A stretch of DNA of 64,000 nt, from NCBI GenBank assembly GCA_030446715.1, contig JAUJMU010000003.1, positions 186,001 to 250,000 on the forward strand. Direction: 5' to 3'. The position numbers were made by a program, and so were the translations under genes. The notes under the pieces are model-generated. The model ran no database searches. It saw nothing but the letters and a program-made list of their open reading frames with translations, and was not told the DNA's origin. Positions 1-8,776 of the stretch are shown one piece after another; position 1 is the first letter of the stretch, and each line of letters opens with the position of its first letter. Source of the stretch: Cytophagales bacterium. Its GTDB lineage: Bacteria > Bacteroidota > Bacteroidia > Cytophagales > 172606-1.

Positions 1-277
1 GCGGAATGTCGGGCAGCATGGCGTTCCAGGCTTCGCCGGGTTGTGCATCGGGAACATCGGTGCCCAGAAAATTCCGCAGCTGGTCGCGAAAACGTTCGTC
101 GGAAATTTCGCCTTTTTCATATCGCCTGAAGAGATCAGTCTCCCGGAATTCCCGGGTGATGGTTTGGGGATCGCGGCCGGCAAGGGCGGAGAATGCGCGG
201 TGGGTGCGGGATATGTCGGGGTTGATAATTACGCCTCCCAGATCGGACAGGAGGTGCCTGAATGGGGAAAGATTCAA
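1..277 (-). CDS. HAD-superfamily phosphatase, N-terminal fragment (runs off window)
   Basis: Read on the minus strand, the frame is open from about 277 to the window edge. It gives a typical haloacid-dehalogenase start: SDLGGVIINPDIS, then a helical cap-like stretch with FRRYEKGEISDERFRDQ. The Asp of DLGGV would be the motif I nucleophile, as in YihX-like and other HAD-IA phosphatases that use DLG(G/N)V. Only about 90 residues are visible; motifs II-IV lie outside. No ATG is in frame near the start, and TTG at 277 is the best visible choice, so the start is uncertain. The substrate cannot be told. It is transcribed away from the tRNA gene and lies outside the island, so it marks the left chromosomal flank. 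Longer frames on the opposite strand are antisense shadows. Confidence 0.7.
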   Translation of the reverse strand, partial: MNLSPFRHLLSDLGGVIINPDISRTHRAFSALAGRDPQTITREFRETDLFRRYEKGEISDERFRDQLRNFLGTDVPDAQPGEAWNAMLPDIP

Positions 278-360
278 GGGCCGGGGGTTGTGGGTTCGTG
301 CGCAAAGATGTACATTTGCCCACCAAAACCAAAGCCGGTTACTTTAGCCGGCGAGGTTGC

Positions 361-434
361 GGGCCCTTAGCTCAGACGGTTAGAGCATCTGACTCATAAT
401 CAGAGGGTCGATGGTTCGATCCCATCAGGGCCCA
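361..434 (+). tRNA. tRNA with CAU anticodon (Met or Ile2)
   Basis: A full cloverleaf can be drawn: acceptor GGGCCCT (361-367) pairs with AGGGCCC (427-433), discriminator A434, D-arm TTAGCTCAG, anticodon stem CTGAC/ATCAG with CAT at 395-397, and a T-arm with GGTTCGATCC. CCA is not encoded. CAU can be elongator Met, initiator Met or lysidine-modified Ile2. The TTAGCTCAG start resembles bacterial Ile2 but does not settle it. The 3' part (380-435) is the left attachment repeat of the island, so integration leaves this copy intact. Confidence 0.93.
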
Positions 435-435
435 C
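380..435. repeat. attL: left copy of 56-bp attachment repeat
   Basis: Identical to 34187-34242, starting TTAGAGCATCTGAC and ending GGGCCCAC. It covers the anticodon arm, T-arm and 3' acceptor strand of the CAU tRNA. Identity stops one base before TTAG and just after CCCAC. Confidence 0.9.
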
Positions 436-445
436 CTCATAATCA

Positions 446-484
446 GGCAGTTACGACGTAAAAAGTTGTAGCTGCCTTTTTTTG
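446..484 (+). terminator. Terminator-like hairpin after the tRNA
   Basis: GGCAGTTACGAC and GTTGTAGCTGCC pair (with G-U pairs) around a short A-rich loop and are followed by seven T residues. It fits a rho-independent terminator just downstream of the tRNA. Confidence 0.6.
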
Positions 485-506
485 TGCATTACATTGTGCA
501 TTACAT
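484..506. repeat. Left copy of 23-bp island-end repeat (arm-type site candidate)
   Basis: GTGCATTACAT occurs twice in tandem here, about 50 bp inside attL. The same 23 bp recurs at 34044-34066, just upstream of the integrase start and about 120 bp inside attR. Paired short direct repeats at both ends, beside the integrase, suit integrase arm-binding sites. Confidence 0.6.
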
Positions 507-608
507 ATAGTAAGCAATAAATGAGCTTGGGACTATAAAATCACCTTTTCCCAGCTTTAAGTATTAAATCCAAGGCTTGCTTTCCTTACAAAATTTATCC
601 GGATGTAA

Positions 609-1802
609 ATGCCTCAATTTATTTTTGTACTACTAGGTCTGCTGATACTTTTTGTGATTACTTGGCCGGTAACCGTTTTACTGCACGAACTTGGACATGG
701 AATTCCGGCACTGATATTTACCCGTAAAAAGGTTACCCTTTATATAGGCTCCTATGGAAAGGAAAAGGGCAGTCTGCCAATCAACCTGAGGTGGCTGAAG
801 ATCTATCTCAGCTATAATCCTTTTGCGTGGCGGAAGGGACTCTGCTCATTTCAGAATGATTCCCTTTCAATTTCGCAGCAAATAGCAATTTTATTGGCGG
901 GCCCTTCGGCTTCTCTGCTGATAAGTTTTGTTTTCTGCTACGCCGCTTTCACTTATGATGTGCATGGAAGCCTGAAAGTGAGTCTGATTGCATTGATAGT
1001 GTCTTCCCTAATTGATCTTTATATTAACATTGTTCCCGACAGCACACCAGTTCCGCTGGAAGATGGCCGCTTGACTTATAATGACGGTTACCTGTTGAAG
1101 AGGTTATTCCGTTACAGAACCTTTGGAGGGAAATACGAAAAGTCTGTCGATCTATACAATCAACAACAGTATAAACTAGCCGCAGATGCGGTTGAGCAGC
1201 TTATCAGGAGTGGCTTTGTTGAAGATTATGTTTACCAACTGGCAATATATATTTATATTCGGTTGGGTGATTTTGAACAAGCTAAAAGCCTGGATGAGCA
1301 TTTTTCCCTTCTTTACGAAAAAGGTTCAGATCATTATGTTACGTCCGGTTTGGTAAATATGTATTGTGAACAGTATCAGGAAGCGATTACAGATTTTAGC
1401 AGGGCACTTGAGATAGACCCAGCCAACCAGACCGCCTGGAATAATCGGGGATACACCTACACTTTATCTGAAGAATACGAAAAAGCAATCCCTGATCTGG
1501 ATCAGGCCATTAAGCTTGATCCTGCCTTTGCTTATCCTTATAATAACCGGGGATTGGCAAAAATCAAGCTGGAACAGCCAGATGAGGGATTAGCCGACAT
1601 CAGAACCTCCTTGCAATTGGACAACAACAATTCTTATGCTTTCCGGAACTTAGGAATCTATTTCTTTGACGAAAGTGATTACAGGCAAGCTTTGATCAAT
1701 TTTGAAAAAGCAGTTGAATTGGACCCCTCTACTCTTTATATACAGACATACCTGGACAAGACCCGGCAAAGCTTAGCTGCAACTGGTCAGCAAGCATTTT
1801 AA
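609..1802 (+). CDS. M50-like membrane metallopeptidase with C-terminal TPR repeats
   Basis: A 397-aa protein. A hydrophobic N-terminus (residues 4-25) leads into HELGH at 26-30, the HExxH zinc site of M50 (site-2-protease-like) peptidases. More hydrophobic segments follow (about 95-140), then a conserved-looking NIVPDSTPVPLEDGR stretch near 142-157, where M50 enzymes carry their third zinc ligand region. From about 180 to the end it consists of tetratricopeptide repeats, clearest at 240-370 (AWNNRGYTY, AYPYNNRGLAKI), which usually bind protein partners. Likely role is regulated intramembrane proteolysis or membrane protein handling; the substrate is unknown. ATG at 609 has no Shine-Dalgarno, as is usual in this phylum. 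It is the first gene inside the island, alone on the plus strand and unrelated to the restriction genes that follow. Confidence 0.72.
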   Translation: MPQFIFVLLGLLILFVITWPVTVLLHELGHGIPALIFTRKKVTLYIGSYGKEKGSLPINLRWLKIYLSYNPFAWRKGLCSFQNDSLSISQQIAILLAGPSASLLISFVFCYAAFTYDVHGSLKVSLIALIVSSLIDLYINIVPDSTPVPLEDGRLTYNDGYLLKRLFRYRTFGGKYEKSVDLYNQQQYKLAADAVEQLIRSGFVEDYVYQLAIYIYIRLGDFEQAKSLDEHFSLLYEKGSDHYVTSGLVNMYCEQYQEAITDFSRALEIDPANQTAWNNRGYTYTLSEEYEKAIPDLDQAIKLDPAFAYPYNNRGLAKIKLEQPDEGLADIRTSLQLDNNNSYAFRNLGIYFFDESDYRQALINFEKAVELDPSTLYIQTYLDKTRQSLAATGQQAF

Positions 1803-1971
1803 TTCAAATAAAGAGCCTTTAAGTGAATTAACAGATACCCTAAGTTTCACAACTGAACTTGGTTCATTTACCGGATGATTACGCCGAAGCCCAGAGCGAT
1901 ATGAACAGCAATACCACCAATACAAACTATATCTTTGTGCTTATATCGTCCAAAAAAGAAAGGAACCCATG

Positions 1972-3582
1972 TTATATTGGCTGTAACCCCAACTCCTTCA
2001 AAAACTGGTTATGTGTCTCTCTCGCTTTTGATATGTCCTTATCAAGGTCAACGAGCTTTCTGTTTACAACATCCAAATCAATGACTTCTTCGTCTATGGA
2101 TGTGCTTACATACCTTGAAATATTCAAGTTGAATTCGTTTCTCTCAATTTCGTCCATTAATACTCTACGAGAGTAACGGGTTTCTTCTTTGCGATCTCTG
2201 TATGTCTCAACTATCTTTTCAATGTTCTCTGGCAGCAGGTTGTTTTGTCGTTTCCCTTTTTCAAAGTGGGAAACGGCGTTGATGAATAAAACATCGTCAA
2301 ACTTCTTGCACTTTTTCAGAACCAAAATACAAACGGGAATACCTGTTGAGAAGAACAAGTTTGCAGGAAGCCCAATCACGGTGTCAATGTGACCGTCCTT
2401 CAATAACTTGGTTCTGATACGTTCTTCGGAACCGCCTCTGAACAAAACGCCATGAGGAAGAATGATCGCCATTGTTCCCTCTTTGCTCAGGAAATGAAAA
2501 CCATGAAGCAGGAAAGCAAAGTCGGCTGCTGATTTAGGGGCGAGTCCGTAACTCTTAAAACGAAAATCTTCTGCCATTGCTTCCGATGGTTCCCAGCGAT
2601 AGCTGAAAGGCGGATTCGCTACAATAGCATCAAACTCCATCTTTTTTGCAGGATTCATTTCGTTCAAAATTTCCCAATCATTGAGCAGGGTGTCTCCGTG
2701 GTGAATTTCAAACTCGGTGTCCTTGACTCCGTGGAGGAGCATGTTCATCCGAGCCAGGTTATAGGTAGTGATGTTTTGTTCCTGTCCGAATATTTTGCCA
2801 ATGGAGCCACCTGCTTCATTCATTCTTTTGCGGACGTTGAGCAACAACGAACCTGAACCGCAGGTAAAGTCCAAAACCCGTTCAATCTTCTTCTTTTCGC
2901 CTTTGCTTGGGTCCTGACTGTCAAGCGTTACAATGGCAGAAAGAATATCGGAAATTCGTTGAGGCGTGTAGAACTCACCTGCTTTTTTACCTGAACCTGC
3001 CGCAAATTGCCCAATCAGGTATTCGTAAGCATCACCCAAAATATCAGTATTGGTAGGAAATCTATTGATGCCCTCAGCAATTTTCTGAATAATGGTGCAA
3101 AGCTTTTTGTTTCGCTCCGGGTAGTTCTTGCCTAGTTTGTCAGAATCTAGGTTGATTTCGGAGAACAAACCCTGGAAAGTGCTTTCGAAAGATTGATTCT
3201 CGATGTACTTGAATCCTTGCTGTAAACTACTTAACAGTTCGCCCTTTTGAAGTCTTGCCAATTCTGCAATGCTGTTCCATAAAAAGTCCGGCTCAATGAC
3301 ATAGTGAACTTTCCTGCGCATTTGCTTTTCAAACTCCTGCACATCATCAGGGTTCTGCGCATACCAAACGGCTAAAGGCGTTCTCTTGTCATTTGCTTCC
3401 AATATCGGATAATCTTTTCCCAATTCTTTTTTGGCTGCCGATTCGTAGTTGTCAGACAAGTAACGCAAGAACAGAAATGAAAGCATATAATCACGGAAAT
3501 CATCTGCGTTCATTGCTCCCCGCAATTCATCTGCTATTCCCCAAAGTGTTTTACCTAATTGCGTTTGGCCGTTTGCTGTCAT
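1972..3582 (-). CDS. hsdM: Type I restriction-modification methyltransferase subunit HsdM
   Basis: A 536-aa adenine-N6 methyltransferase subunit. It has the HsdM N-terminal helical domain (about 10-140), then the SAM-binding motif DFTCGSGSLLLNV near 240 and the catalytic NPPF near 323, both as in HsdM proteins. Length is normal. With HsdS it methylates the recognition site; with HsdR it cuts unmodified DNA. It is the last gene of the minus-strand series hsdR - yhcG - hsdS - ATPase - hsdM and overlaps the end of the ATPase gene by 4 bp, indicating co-translation. It appears intact, whereas hsdS upstream is interrupted, so modification specificity is probably lost or changed unless hsdS is restored. 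Confidence 0.95.
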   Translation of the reverse strand: MTANGQTQLGKTLWGIADELRGAMNADDFRDYMLSFLFLRYLSDNYESAAKKELGKDYPILEANDKRTPLAVWYAQNPDDVQEFEKQMRRKVHYVIEPDFLWNSIAELARLQKGELLSSLQQGFKYIENQSFESTFQGLFSEINLDSDKLGKNYPERNKKLCTIIQKIAEGINRFPTNTDILGDAYEYLIGQFAAGSGKKAGEFYTPQRISDILSAIVTLDSQDPSKGEKKKIERVLDFTCGSGSLLLNVRKRMNEAGGSIGKIFGQEQNITTYNLARMNMLLHGVKDTEFEIHHGDTLLNDWEILNEMNPAKKMEFDAIVANPPFSYRWEPSEAMAEDFRFKSYGLAPKSAADFAFLLHGFHFLSKEGTMAIILPHGVLFRGGSEERIRTKLLKDGHIDTVIGLPANLFFSTGIPVCILVLKKCKKFDDVLFINAVSHFEKGKRQNNLLPENIEKIVETYRDRKEETRYSRRVLMDEIERNEFNLNISRYVSTSIDEEVIDLDVVNRKLVDLDKDISKARETHNQFLKELGLQPI

Positions 3583-4701
3583 GCTGTTTCTGTTGGTGTT
3601 GATTCGTTAAAAATGTTAGGGATATCAAACTCATATTTTGTTAAAAATCCGTATAAGATCCTCTTGAAGAGTTCCTTATTATCATTGCCCATCATTACCG
3701 GATTAAAAATCGAGTATTTGCCGTGACTAAATAGATTCAATGCCCTTTCAAAAAGAACTTCATCATCTAAGCCATGTATACATTTATCAATTTTGCTATA
3801 ACCAAAAAAACTAGATGTTTTTTCCAAAATTGTCCTCAAAGCATTGAAGTGATACGTGTATATCATATTTGAATCAGCAGCCTTCTTCAATTCGGTGAGT
3901 GTAGCAATATGATGAAAGAATGGAGTATCGCCAGTATCCTGCAAAGCATAACCTGTAGTACTTTTCTTGTGCAAGAAGAAACACTTATTTTTTATTCTTC
4001 TGCTTATTTCATTGTGCATAATATTAAAAAAATAGGCTATGATGCGTTGAGATCACCATTGTAATGTGACTATCCTTGTTGACCATGTTTGCTAAATTAC
4101 AAGCCAAAGCAATAACATTGTTCTCATCCAGTGAAGATATGGGGTCATCAACGTAAATGTATTTTACCCAGTTATAACGCTCTTGTTTGTCAATGGCTAA
4201 TTGGGCGACTGCTAAAAAGAAACACCATATAAACAAATTTTCCTCTCCTCTTGACACCTTGATGTGGTCTATTATTTGTGCCGTACCTTCAACCAGTTCC
4301 TGGCGTTCAAATATTACCAAACCATCTTCATAATTGATTTTGAAATTAAAGTCGGCATATTGGTGCAACAACGGACGGATTTTGTTATCCATTTCCAATT
4401 CCTGCAAACCATCGAAAAACTTGGAATTCTTGTTTATTCTCAAAACCCGTTGCGCATCGCTTAGTAAGTCATTATCCCAGGAAAATAAATCTTCGGTAAA
4501 GGCATTGAAGTACAAGGTGTCTCTGTCGGTAACATTGCCATCTGCATCATATTTTTTGCCTGCTTTTCTAAAATCCATTGACAAACGGGTTTTGCCGGTG
4601 CCATTGTGGGCAAACAGCAAAATATATTTCTTGTCCAAGGAACGGAGATGCGTTACCAGGGAACTTAAATCTGGATGGGGGTTATCTCTCCGCTCATTCG
4701 T
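3579..4701 (-). pseudogene. ABC-type AAA ATPase of the type I R-M locus, split by a T-run frameshift
   Basis: Two frames form one protein of about 360 aa. The first has Walker A (FAHNGTGKTRLS), Walker B (IYVDDPISSLDE) and the H-loop ISTHHSLFF, then stops at TAA. The second resumes at once with NIMHNEI and ends beside hsdM. On the coding strand the break is a run of seven T's (plus 4026-4032): six would read LFFNIMHNE without a stop. The frame is open upstream to 4701 without an ATG; TTG at 4638 would omit a conserved-looking stretch (DNPHPDLSSLVTHLRSL). The architecture resembles PrrC/RloC-type anticodon-nuclease ATPases that guard type I systems, but I cannot place nuclease residues, so that role is an inference. 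The break may be mutation, slippage, phase variation or sequencing error. Confidence 0.75.
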
Positions 4702-4925
4702 TTACTTCGTTTACATCAGGAAACAAGCCCTGCAATAAACCTTTCTTGTGGAGTTTCAGGGTTTCTACTTTTTGGCTTTGCGCGTTAATTAAATCATCTA
4801 ATAAAAATAAGCAAGATGCGATTTTTTGTTGTTCTTGGGAATCATTTGGTAGCGAAATTGGAATTATTTCAATTAATCCTCCACTTAAATTTTCTTGACC
4901 ACCACTATTGCTTATTTTTCTTATA

Positions 4926-6026
4926 AGTAGTCAATCAAAATTAGGGATAGGAAACCGGGTTAAGTCAGGTTCAGAGAAATCAAGAGTAAAAGTGGTCCCA
5001 AAGCCGGTCAGAATTTGGGAGAGCGCCTGGTTGAGCAGGACCAAAGAAAGGTAGTCCTGGGCTTTGAGCCAGCCGTGTTTGATCTGCTTCCAGAGTCTTT
5101 CGATGCGGTTGAGGTGAGGGCTGTACCTGGGCAAGAAAAACACATAAAGCCCTTTTGTTTCCCACTCTTGTTGTTTGGCTTGAAAGGCAGCACTGGTGTG
5201 AAGAGGGGCATTATCGAGCACCACAAGGGTGGGTAGTTGAAGGGTTTGGGCAAAGTCAGTGATGGAATCAATAATAAACTGCGAATTGAGACTTTCCCCT
5301 TTCTGATAGCTGGTCAGCTTGCCGGTGGTGGAAAGCAAGCCAAACACGTTTATTCTACCACTATGCCGCGATAAGATACAAGCCTGCTGGCCCTTTTTGA
5401 TCCACCCGTAAGGAACCGTAGGCATGAGCGAAAACCACTCTCATCTCCAAAACAAAGATCAATGTAACCGGCTTGGGCCAGCAGCAGTAAAGTCAGCAGA
5501 GTCAGTCGTTTCTGCTCGTATTCATTTTCATCCTGCAAAGGCTTTACCCATTTGCGGAAGCGTTTCCAGCGGTAACCACTTTTTTAAAAACCGCTTCAAT
5601 GTACTCTCACTTAAAGAGTGGCCCAACTGCTTTTCGATCTGCTCTTTAGCCAGTTTTACGCGCTGATTTTGCTTTTCGATCTGCTCTGCTATCACTTGCA
5701 CATGGAACTGATTCTCCAGCTTGAGCAAGGCTTTCCTGCCCCTGCCGGGCTGGTGTTGCAAGCCCTTCACCCCAGCATTTTCAAAGCGGTTCATCCACTT
5801 GTAAATACTTAGGTCCTTGACTTGAAACATCCGGGCCAGTTGTTGCACCGAGTGGCCTTGATGAGACAAAAGAATAGCTTGGCACCGATTGCGGAATGAG
5901 TGGCTTTTTCCCTTTTTATACCCTTCTTCTAAAGCCTGTTTCTGCTCCGGGGTGAGTTCTTTGATGTAGCGCATACCCCAAATTTACCAACTTCCGATTT
6001 CTTATCCCTATTTTTGATTCGCTACT
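4926..6026 (-). mobile_element. IS630-type insertion sequence no. 1 (in hsdS)
   Basis: About 1101 bp flanked by TA duplications (4924-4925 and 6027-6028), as in IS630/Tc1 elements. Terminal inverted repeats of about 34 bp: left AGTAGTCAATCAAAATTAGG, right (reverse complement) AGTAGCGAATCAAAAATAGG, with matching TAGGGATA and GAAA blocks further in. It carries one minus-strand transposase with two frame breaks. It is unlike the second IS630 element at 15990. Confidence 0.9.
4931..5974 (-). pseudogene. IS630-family DDE transposase with two frame breaks
   Basis: Three overlapping frames make one transposase of about 345 aa. The first (5974-5528) is the HTH/DNA-binding part (QALEEGYKKGKSHSFRNRCQ, VQQLARMF). 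The middle frame includes KRLTLLTLLLLAQAG and the first catalytic Asp in FGDESGF. The third (from 5425) has VVLDNAPLHTS and SPHLNRIERLW, the second Asp and the Glu of the DDE triad. The first break is at an A-run of six (near 5585) where seven would keep frame. The second is at a T-run (near 5428) where one more T gives GFSLMPTVPYGW. All catalytic residues survive if both runs are corrected. The needed shift does not fit -1 slippage at A-AAA-AAG. Confidence 0.85.
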
Positions 6027-6988
6027 TATTATCATAATTAGCAGATAAGTATTGAAACACAAAACCGGTATTGTGTTTATCCATAAGAATAATTGCTGCA
6101 CAAGCTTGATTTGTAGCTGCCTCAATTCCAAGCATTGCTACTTTTCCTCTAGTTTTTCCTTGTCCATACATTGCCATTAGTATTGTATTCTTTGGAAAAA
6201 TCTTGGCAGACGAATTTTGAAGTCCAATTTCTGTTATATATTCATTGGCTTCACGGATAGTGTTAAAATCTATAAGGGTTGTGCTAATCCAAGGGATATC
6301 GCCATTCCAAAACTCACTATTTGACCGATTCGGAGTCCCTCCTGAAGTTATTTTTGCAATCTCCCCCAACTTCTTCACCTCCCATTTCCCACTGTCCTCA
6401 AACTCTTTAAACCGCAACTTCGGCACAGTTTCGTCTTCTTGCGGGAAAAGGTTTTGTATCAATCCTTTTTTGTGTTCTTTCAGCACCTCCAGCTTTTGGC
6501 TCTCGGCAGTGATGACTTCATCTAAGGACCAGAGGCAGGATGCGATTTTCTCTTGTTCTTTTTTATCCTTAGGAATTTTTATAGGAAAGTTTTGAAGTAT
6601 TGGCAACCTTAACGAAAGCACGGTTGACTTAACAGCCTTTATTGCCAATAAATTACTTCTTAGCATCATTGAATAATAAACAAAAATGCCATCTACAGAA
6701 AAATTCTTTAAGGCATACGCCCTTTGATGTAAGTCAAATTTACCATTGTAGTATTTGGGAATAAATTTCATTCCTTCCCCAGGAATAATTACAGCTTCAC
6801 AATCAAATAGAAAAGTGTTTGATGCTTTGATAACCTCCGAACGGTCAAATAAAGGATACTTTCCATTTTCTACGTGGTCTTGTGCATTTGACTTACCATT
6901 CGTTATGGCTGATATTTTACCGAGTGTGGTCTCTTTCCATTCAAATTCATTTAGAAATTCAATAAACCTCAACTTAGGCACCAATCTA

Positions 6989-7351
6989 TTATCGTTGTTC
7001 TTGCTCATTTTCTTGTTCGCTGGCTTTTATTTCGTTCACTACCAGGTTTTGTAAGGCTTCTTTGGGTAGCAGCAGTTGGTATTCGGCCACGCCAATGGGC
7101 TTGTTTATGTCCTGCAAGGCTATTTCCACGTCCAGGTGGTCTTTGTCGGCGCAAAGAATAATACCGATAGACGGGTTTTCGTGTTCTCCTTTTTCCAGGC
7201 GGTTGAGCAGGGAGAGGTAGAGGTTCATCTTGCCCACGTATTCGGCCTTAAAGCTCCCGATCTTCAATTCAATCGCCACCAAAGCGCGCAAGCCCCGGTG
7301 AAAAAAAAGCATATCCACAAAATACTCTTTCCCGTTATACTCCAAACGGTA
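6989..7351 (-). pseudogene. YhcG/DUF1016 nuclease, C-terminal half
   Basis: About 120 aa beginning RLEYNGKEYFVDMLFFHRG and containing IELKIG. It is the PDDEXK nuclease domain of DUF1016/YhcG proteins (acidic residue in FVDML, then ExK in IELK). The family's N-terminal half is absent here and lies at 17700-18374 on the same strand, ending GNQYR, so one yhcG gene of about 345 aa was split by 10.35 kb. The end overlaps the hsdS start (7008), so yhcG belonged to the restriction operon hsdR-yhcG-hsdS. DUF1016 proteins are common in type I loci and are thought to act as DNA nucleases in defence or recombination. Without its N-terminal domain and start this half is probably silent. Confidence 0.85.
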
Positions 7352-7499
7352 TATAGCTACGCTTACTTTTCGACTGACTCTCAGGCTTCTATCGGATTCT
7401 GGTCCGGTCCGGTTGGGGTGCTTATCGGTCCGGAATCAAAGAACGTGGTGGTGCTGGTTACACCGAACAAGATAGCTTTTTTCTTTCAGTTGGTTTTCA

Positions 7500-8148
7500 G
7501 TTGAAAAAAGAAGGGTTCATTTCTGCTTTTTTAGTTCGCTTTTCCGGCAAGGCAAGCCGGGAGGGGGTTGAGCCAGGGCGATTGCCGCGCCGGGAAAGCT
7601 TCCGGGGGTTTGGGGGCGGAAGGCCCCCAAGATGTCTCCTTTCAGAAGGTTAATCGGTCAGGTAGTTGCCCGACTAGGGAGCAAAATCCGCAGGGCGATG
7701 CGGAAGGGTGACCCATCCTGGAAGGTGGGGCAGCCCTGAAGCACCCGCACGCCAGCCGGAACCTCAAGCGGGGTGCAGGGGCGGTGACGGCTGGCTAAAG
7801 GTGCGGACAAACTACAAGGGTAGCAGGCACCCCTTATTGCCCCTGCAAAATTAAAAAGTGCCTGTTGCCCGCGTGAGCGACGAAACGGCGGCGGTGCGTG
7901 GGCTTTGTGCGTGAGCGGGTGAAAGCAGGCTCCGTGACAAAACCGGGTGCTGGGATCGGGCGAAGCGAGAGCCCGGTTACCGGCGTGAGGGCGACAGGTG
8001 TTTTGGCACGAAGCCTGCCCAACAGCCGCCGGTGAGAAGCGAACACCTTAGCCCTGCTGCCAGGCCGAAGGATGGCAAGCTGCACCCTGCGATAGCCTTG
8101 GGCAGTCGGCTAGGTGTGTGCGGTAGGGAAAAGGGCGGATGTGGATAG
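7500..8148. other. GC-rich non-coding stretch with many stable hairpins
   Basis: No convincing gene in about 650 bp. Strong pairings include CCGCAC-GCCAGCCG (7746-7758) with CGGCTGGC (7788-7795) and GTGCGG just after; GCAGGCAC with GTGCCTGT around 7822-7865; CCGCA/TGCGG around GGGCGA near 7690; and a GGGGG-TTTGGGGGCGG...CCCCC block near 7597-7628. Several stems are nested. It could be a large structured RNA, an origin of transfer or replication, or both. It sits at one end of the nested element, directly downstream of the RelE-type toxin gene. I cannot assign it to a known RNA family by eye. Confidence 0.5.
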
Positions 8149-8454
8149 TTATACTTTGAGCTTACCGGGGTCTTGCCGCGTATCAAAGACTAAGACAATA
8201 TGTACCAGACGTCCTTTGATCCGGTAGACGAGTTTATAGTTGCTTTCCACCAGATACCGATGCCCTTTTTTCAGGTGTTTCAGCCGCGGCTCTTGCTGGC
8301 CCGTCTGAGGAAACTGTTTCAACAGGTCTACTTTTTCCAGTAAGGCCAGTACCTGCTTTTCGGCTACCAGCAGGCCCTGCTGGGCTAAAAAGTCATAAAT
8401 CCGGTCCAGCTGTTTAATCGCTTTGGCTGTCCAGACTACTTTATACTCCTTCAT
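8149..8454 (-). CDS. RelE/ParE-family toxin
   Basis: 101 aa with the RelE/ParE fold pattern: YKVVWTAKAIKQLDRIYDFL at the start, a central helix pair, LVESNYKLVYRIKG, and the end IVLVFDTRQDPGKL. Length and end are typical of ParE-like toxins of type II systems, which act on ribosome-bound mRNA (RelE) or gyrase (ParE); the sequence alone does not tell which. The start overlaps the end of the upstream antitoxin gene by 14 bp, a standard operon arrangement. It probably stabilizes the nested element. It appears intact. Confidence 0.85.
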   Translation of the reverse strand: MKEYKVVWTAKAIKQLDRIYDFLAQQGLLVAEKQVLALLEKVDLLKQFPQTGQQEPRLKHLKKGHRYLVESNYKLVYRIKGRLVHIVLVFDTRQDPGKLKV

Positions 8455-8692
8455 TCTTTCGCTTGAAGTAACTTACTACGTCTTCGTGCGAATAGATTCG
8501 TCCAGCGACAATATCGGCTTCTGATTCGGCAATCAGAGTCTCGTACAGTTGCTGGCTCATCGGTTGGAGTTCACTTTCGTAGGCTTCCCGCACGGCTTGT
8601 TTTTTCAAGTCTTCGATTTTTTCCAGCAAGTCCTGGTCTTTCAGGGAAGCGACCCATTCAATGAGTTCTACTTTTCTGGCATCTAGGTTCAT
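8441..8692 (-). CDS. Antitoxin partner of the RelE/ParE toxin
   Basis: 83 aa, acidic and helical, starting MNLDARKVELIEWVASLKD and ending YSHEDVVSYFKRKNEGV. This pattern (short N-terminal helices, then a C-terminal tail with HEDVV) is common in Bacteroidota antitoxins encoded just before ParE/RelE toxins. It would neutralise the toxin through the C-terminal tail and probably represses its own promoter. The gene overlaps the toxin start by 14 bp. I do not recognise a named family with certainty. Confidence 0.75.
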   Translation of the reverse strand: MNLDARKVELIEWVASLKDQDLLEKIEDLKKQAVREAYESELQPMSQQLYETLIAESEADIVAGRIYSHEDVVSYFKRKNEGV

Positions 8693-8776
8693 ATATCAAC
8701 TTGATTTAATTACTAAAACTAACGTTTTTCCGGTGGCTTATTCTCCTTAATTAAGGATTTTTTCACTCAGCTATTT

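Larger units (their letters stand above)
4694..7008 (-). pseudogene. hsdS: Type I restriction specificity subunit HsdS, interrupted by IS630 element
   Basis: The N-terminal part (7008 to about 6027) has two target-recognition domains: the first near WKETTLGKISAITNG, the second near WEVKKLGEIAKITSGGTPN. They are separated by the conserved spacer helix ending EVLKEHKKGLIQNLFPQ. The frame runs into the IS630 element at NYDN. The other side (4923 to 4694) continues NIRKISNSGGQEN... to the second conserved helix and ends LFPDVNEVNE. Removing the element and one TA joins the parts in frame to about 400 aa, normal for HsdS. The two TRDs set DNA specificity of the HsdMS/HsdRMS complex. Its TGA lies just upstream of the ATPase gene, suggesting translational coupling. 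Confidence 0.9.

Noticed and set aside
6-370. Two plus-strand frames of about 110 aa at the left edge
   Set aside because: Antisense to a recognisable HAD phosphatase on the minus strand, with no protein-like pattern of their own.
5570-5600. Programmed -1 frameshift at A-AAA-AAG in the first IS630 transposase
   Set aside because: A -1 shift gives an unrelated frame. The true continuation needs one extra A, so a lost base is the better explanation.
7500-8148. Group II intron
   Set aside because: No GTGYG start, no domain V hairpin and no intron-encoded protein.
7834-8186. Open frames in the GC-rich structured region
   Set aside because: Arg/Pro-rich shadow translations without family features; stem-like pairing explains the sequence better.
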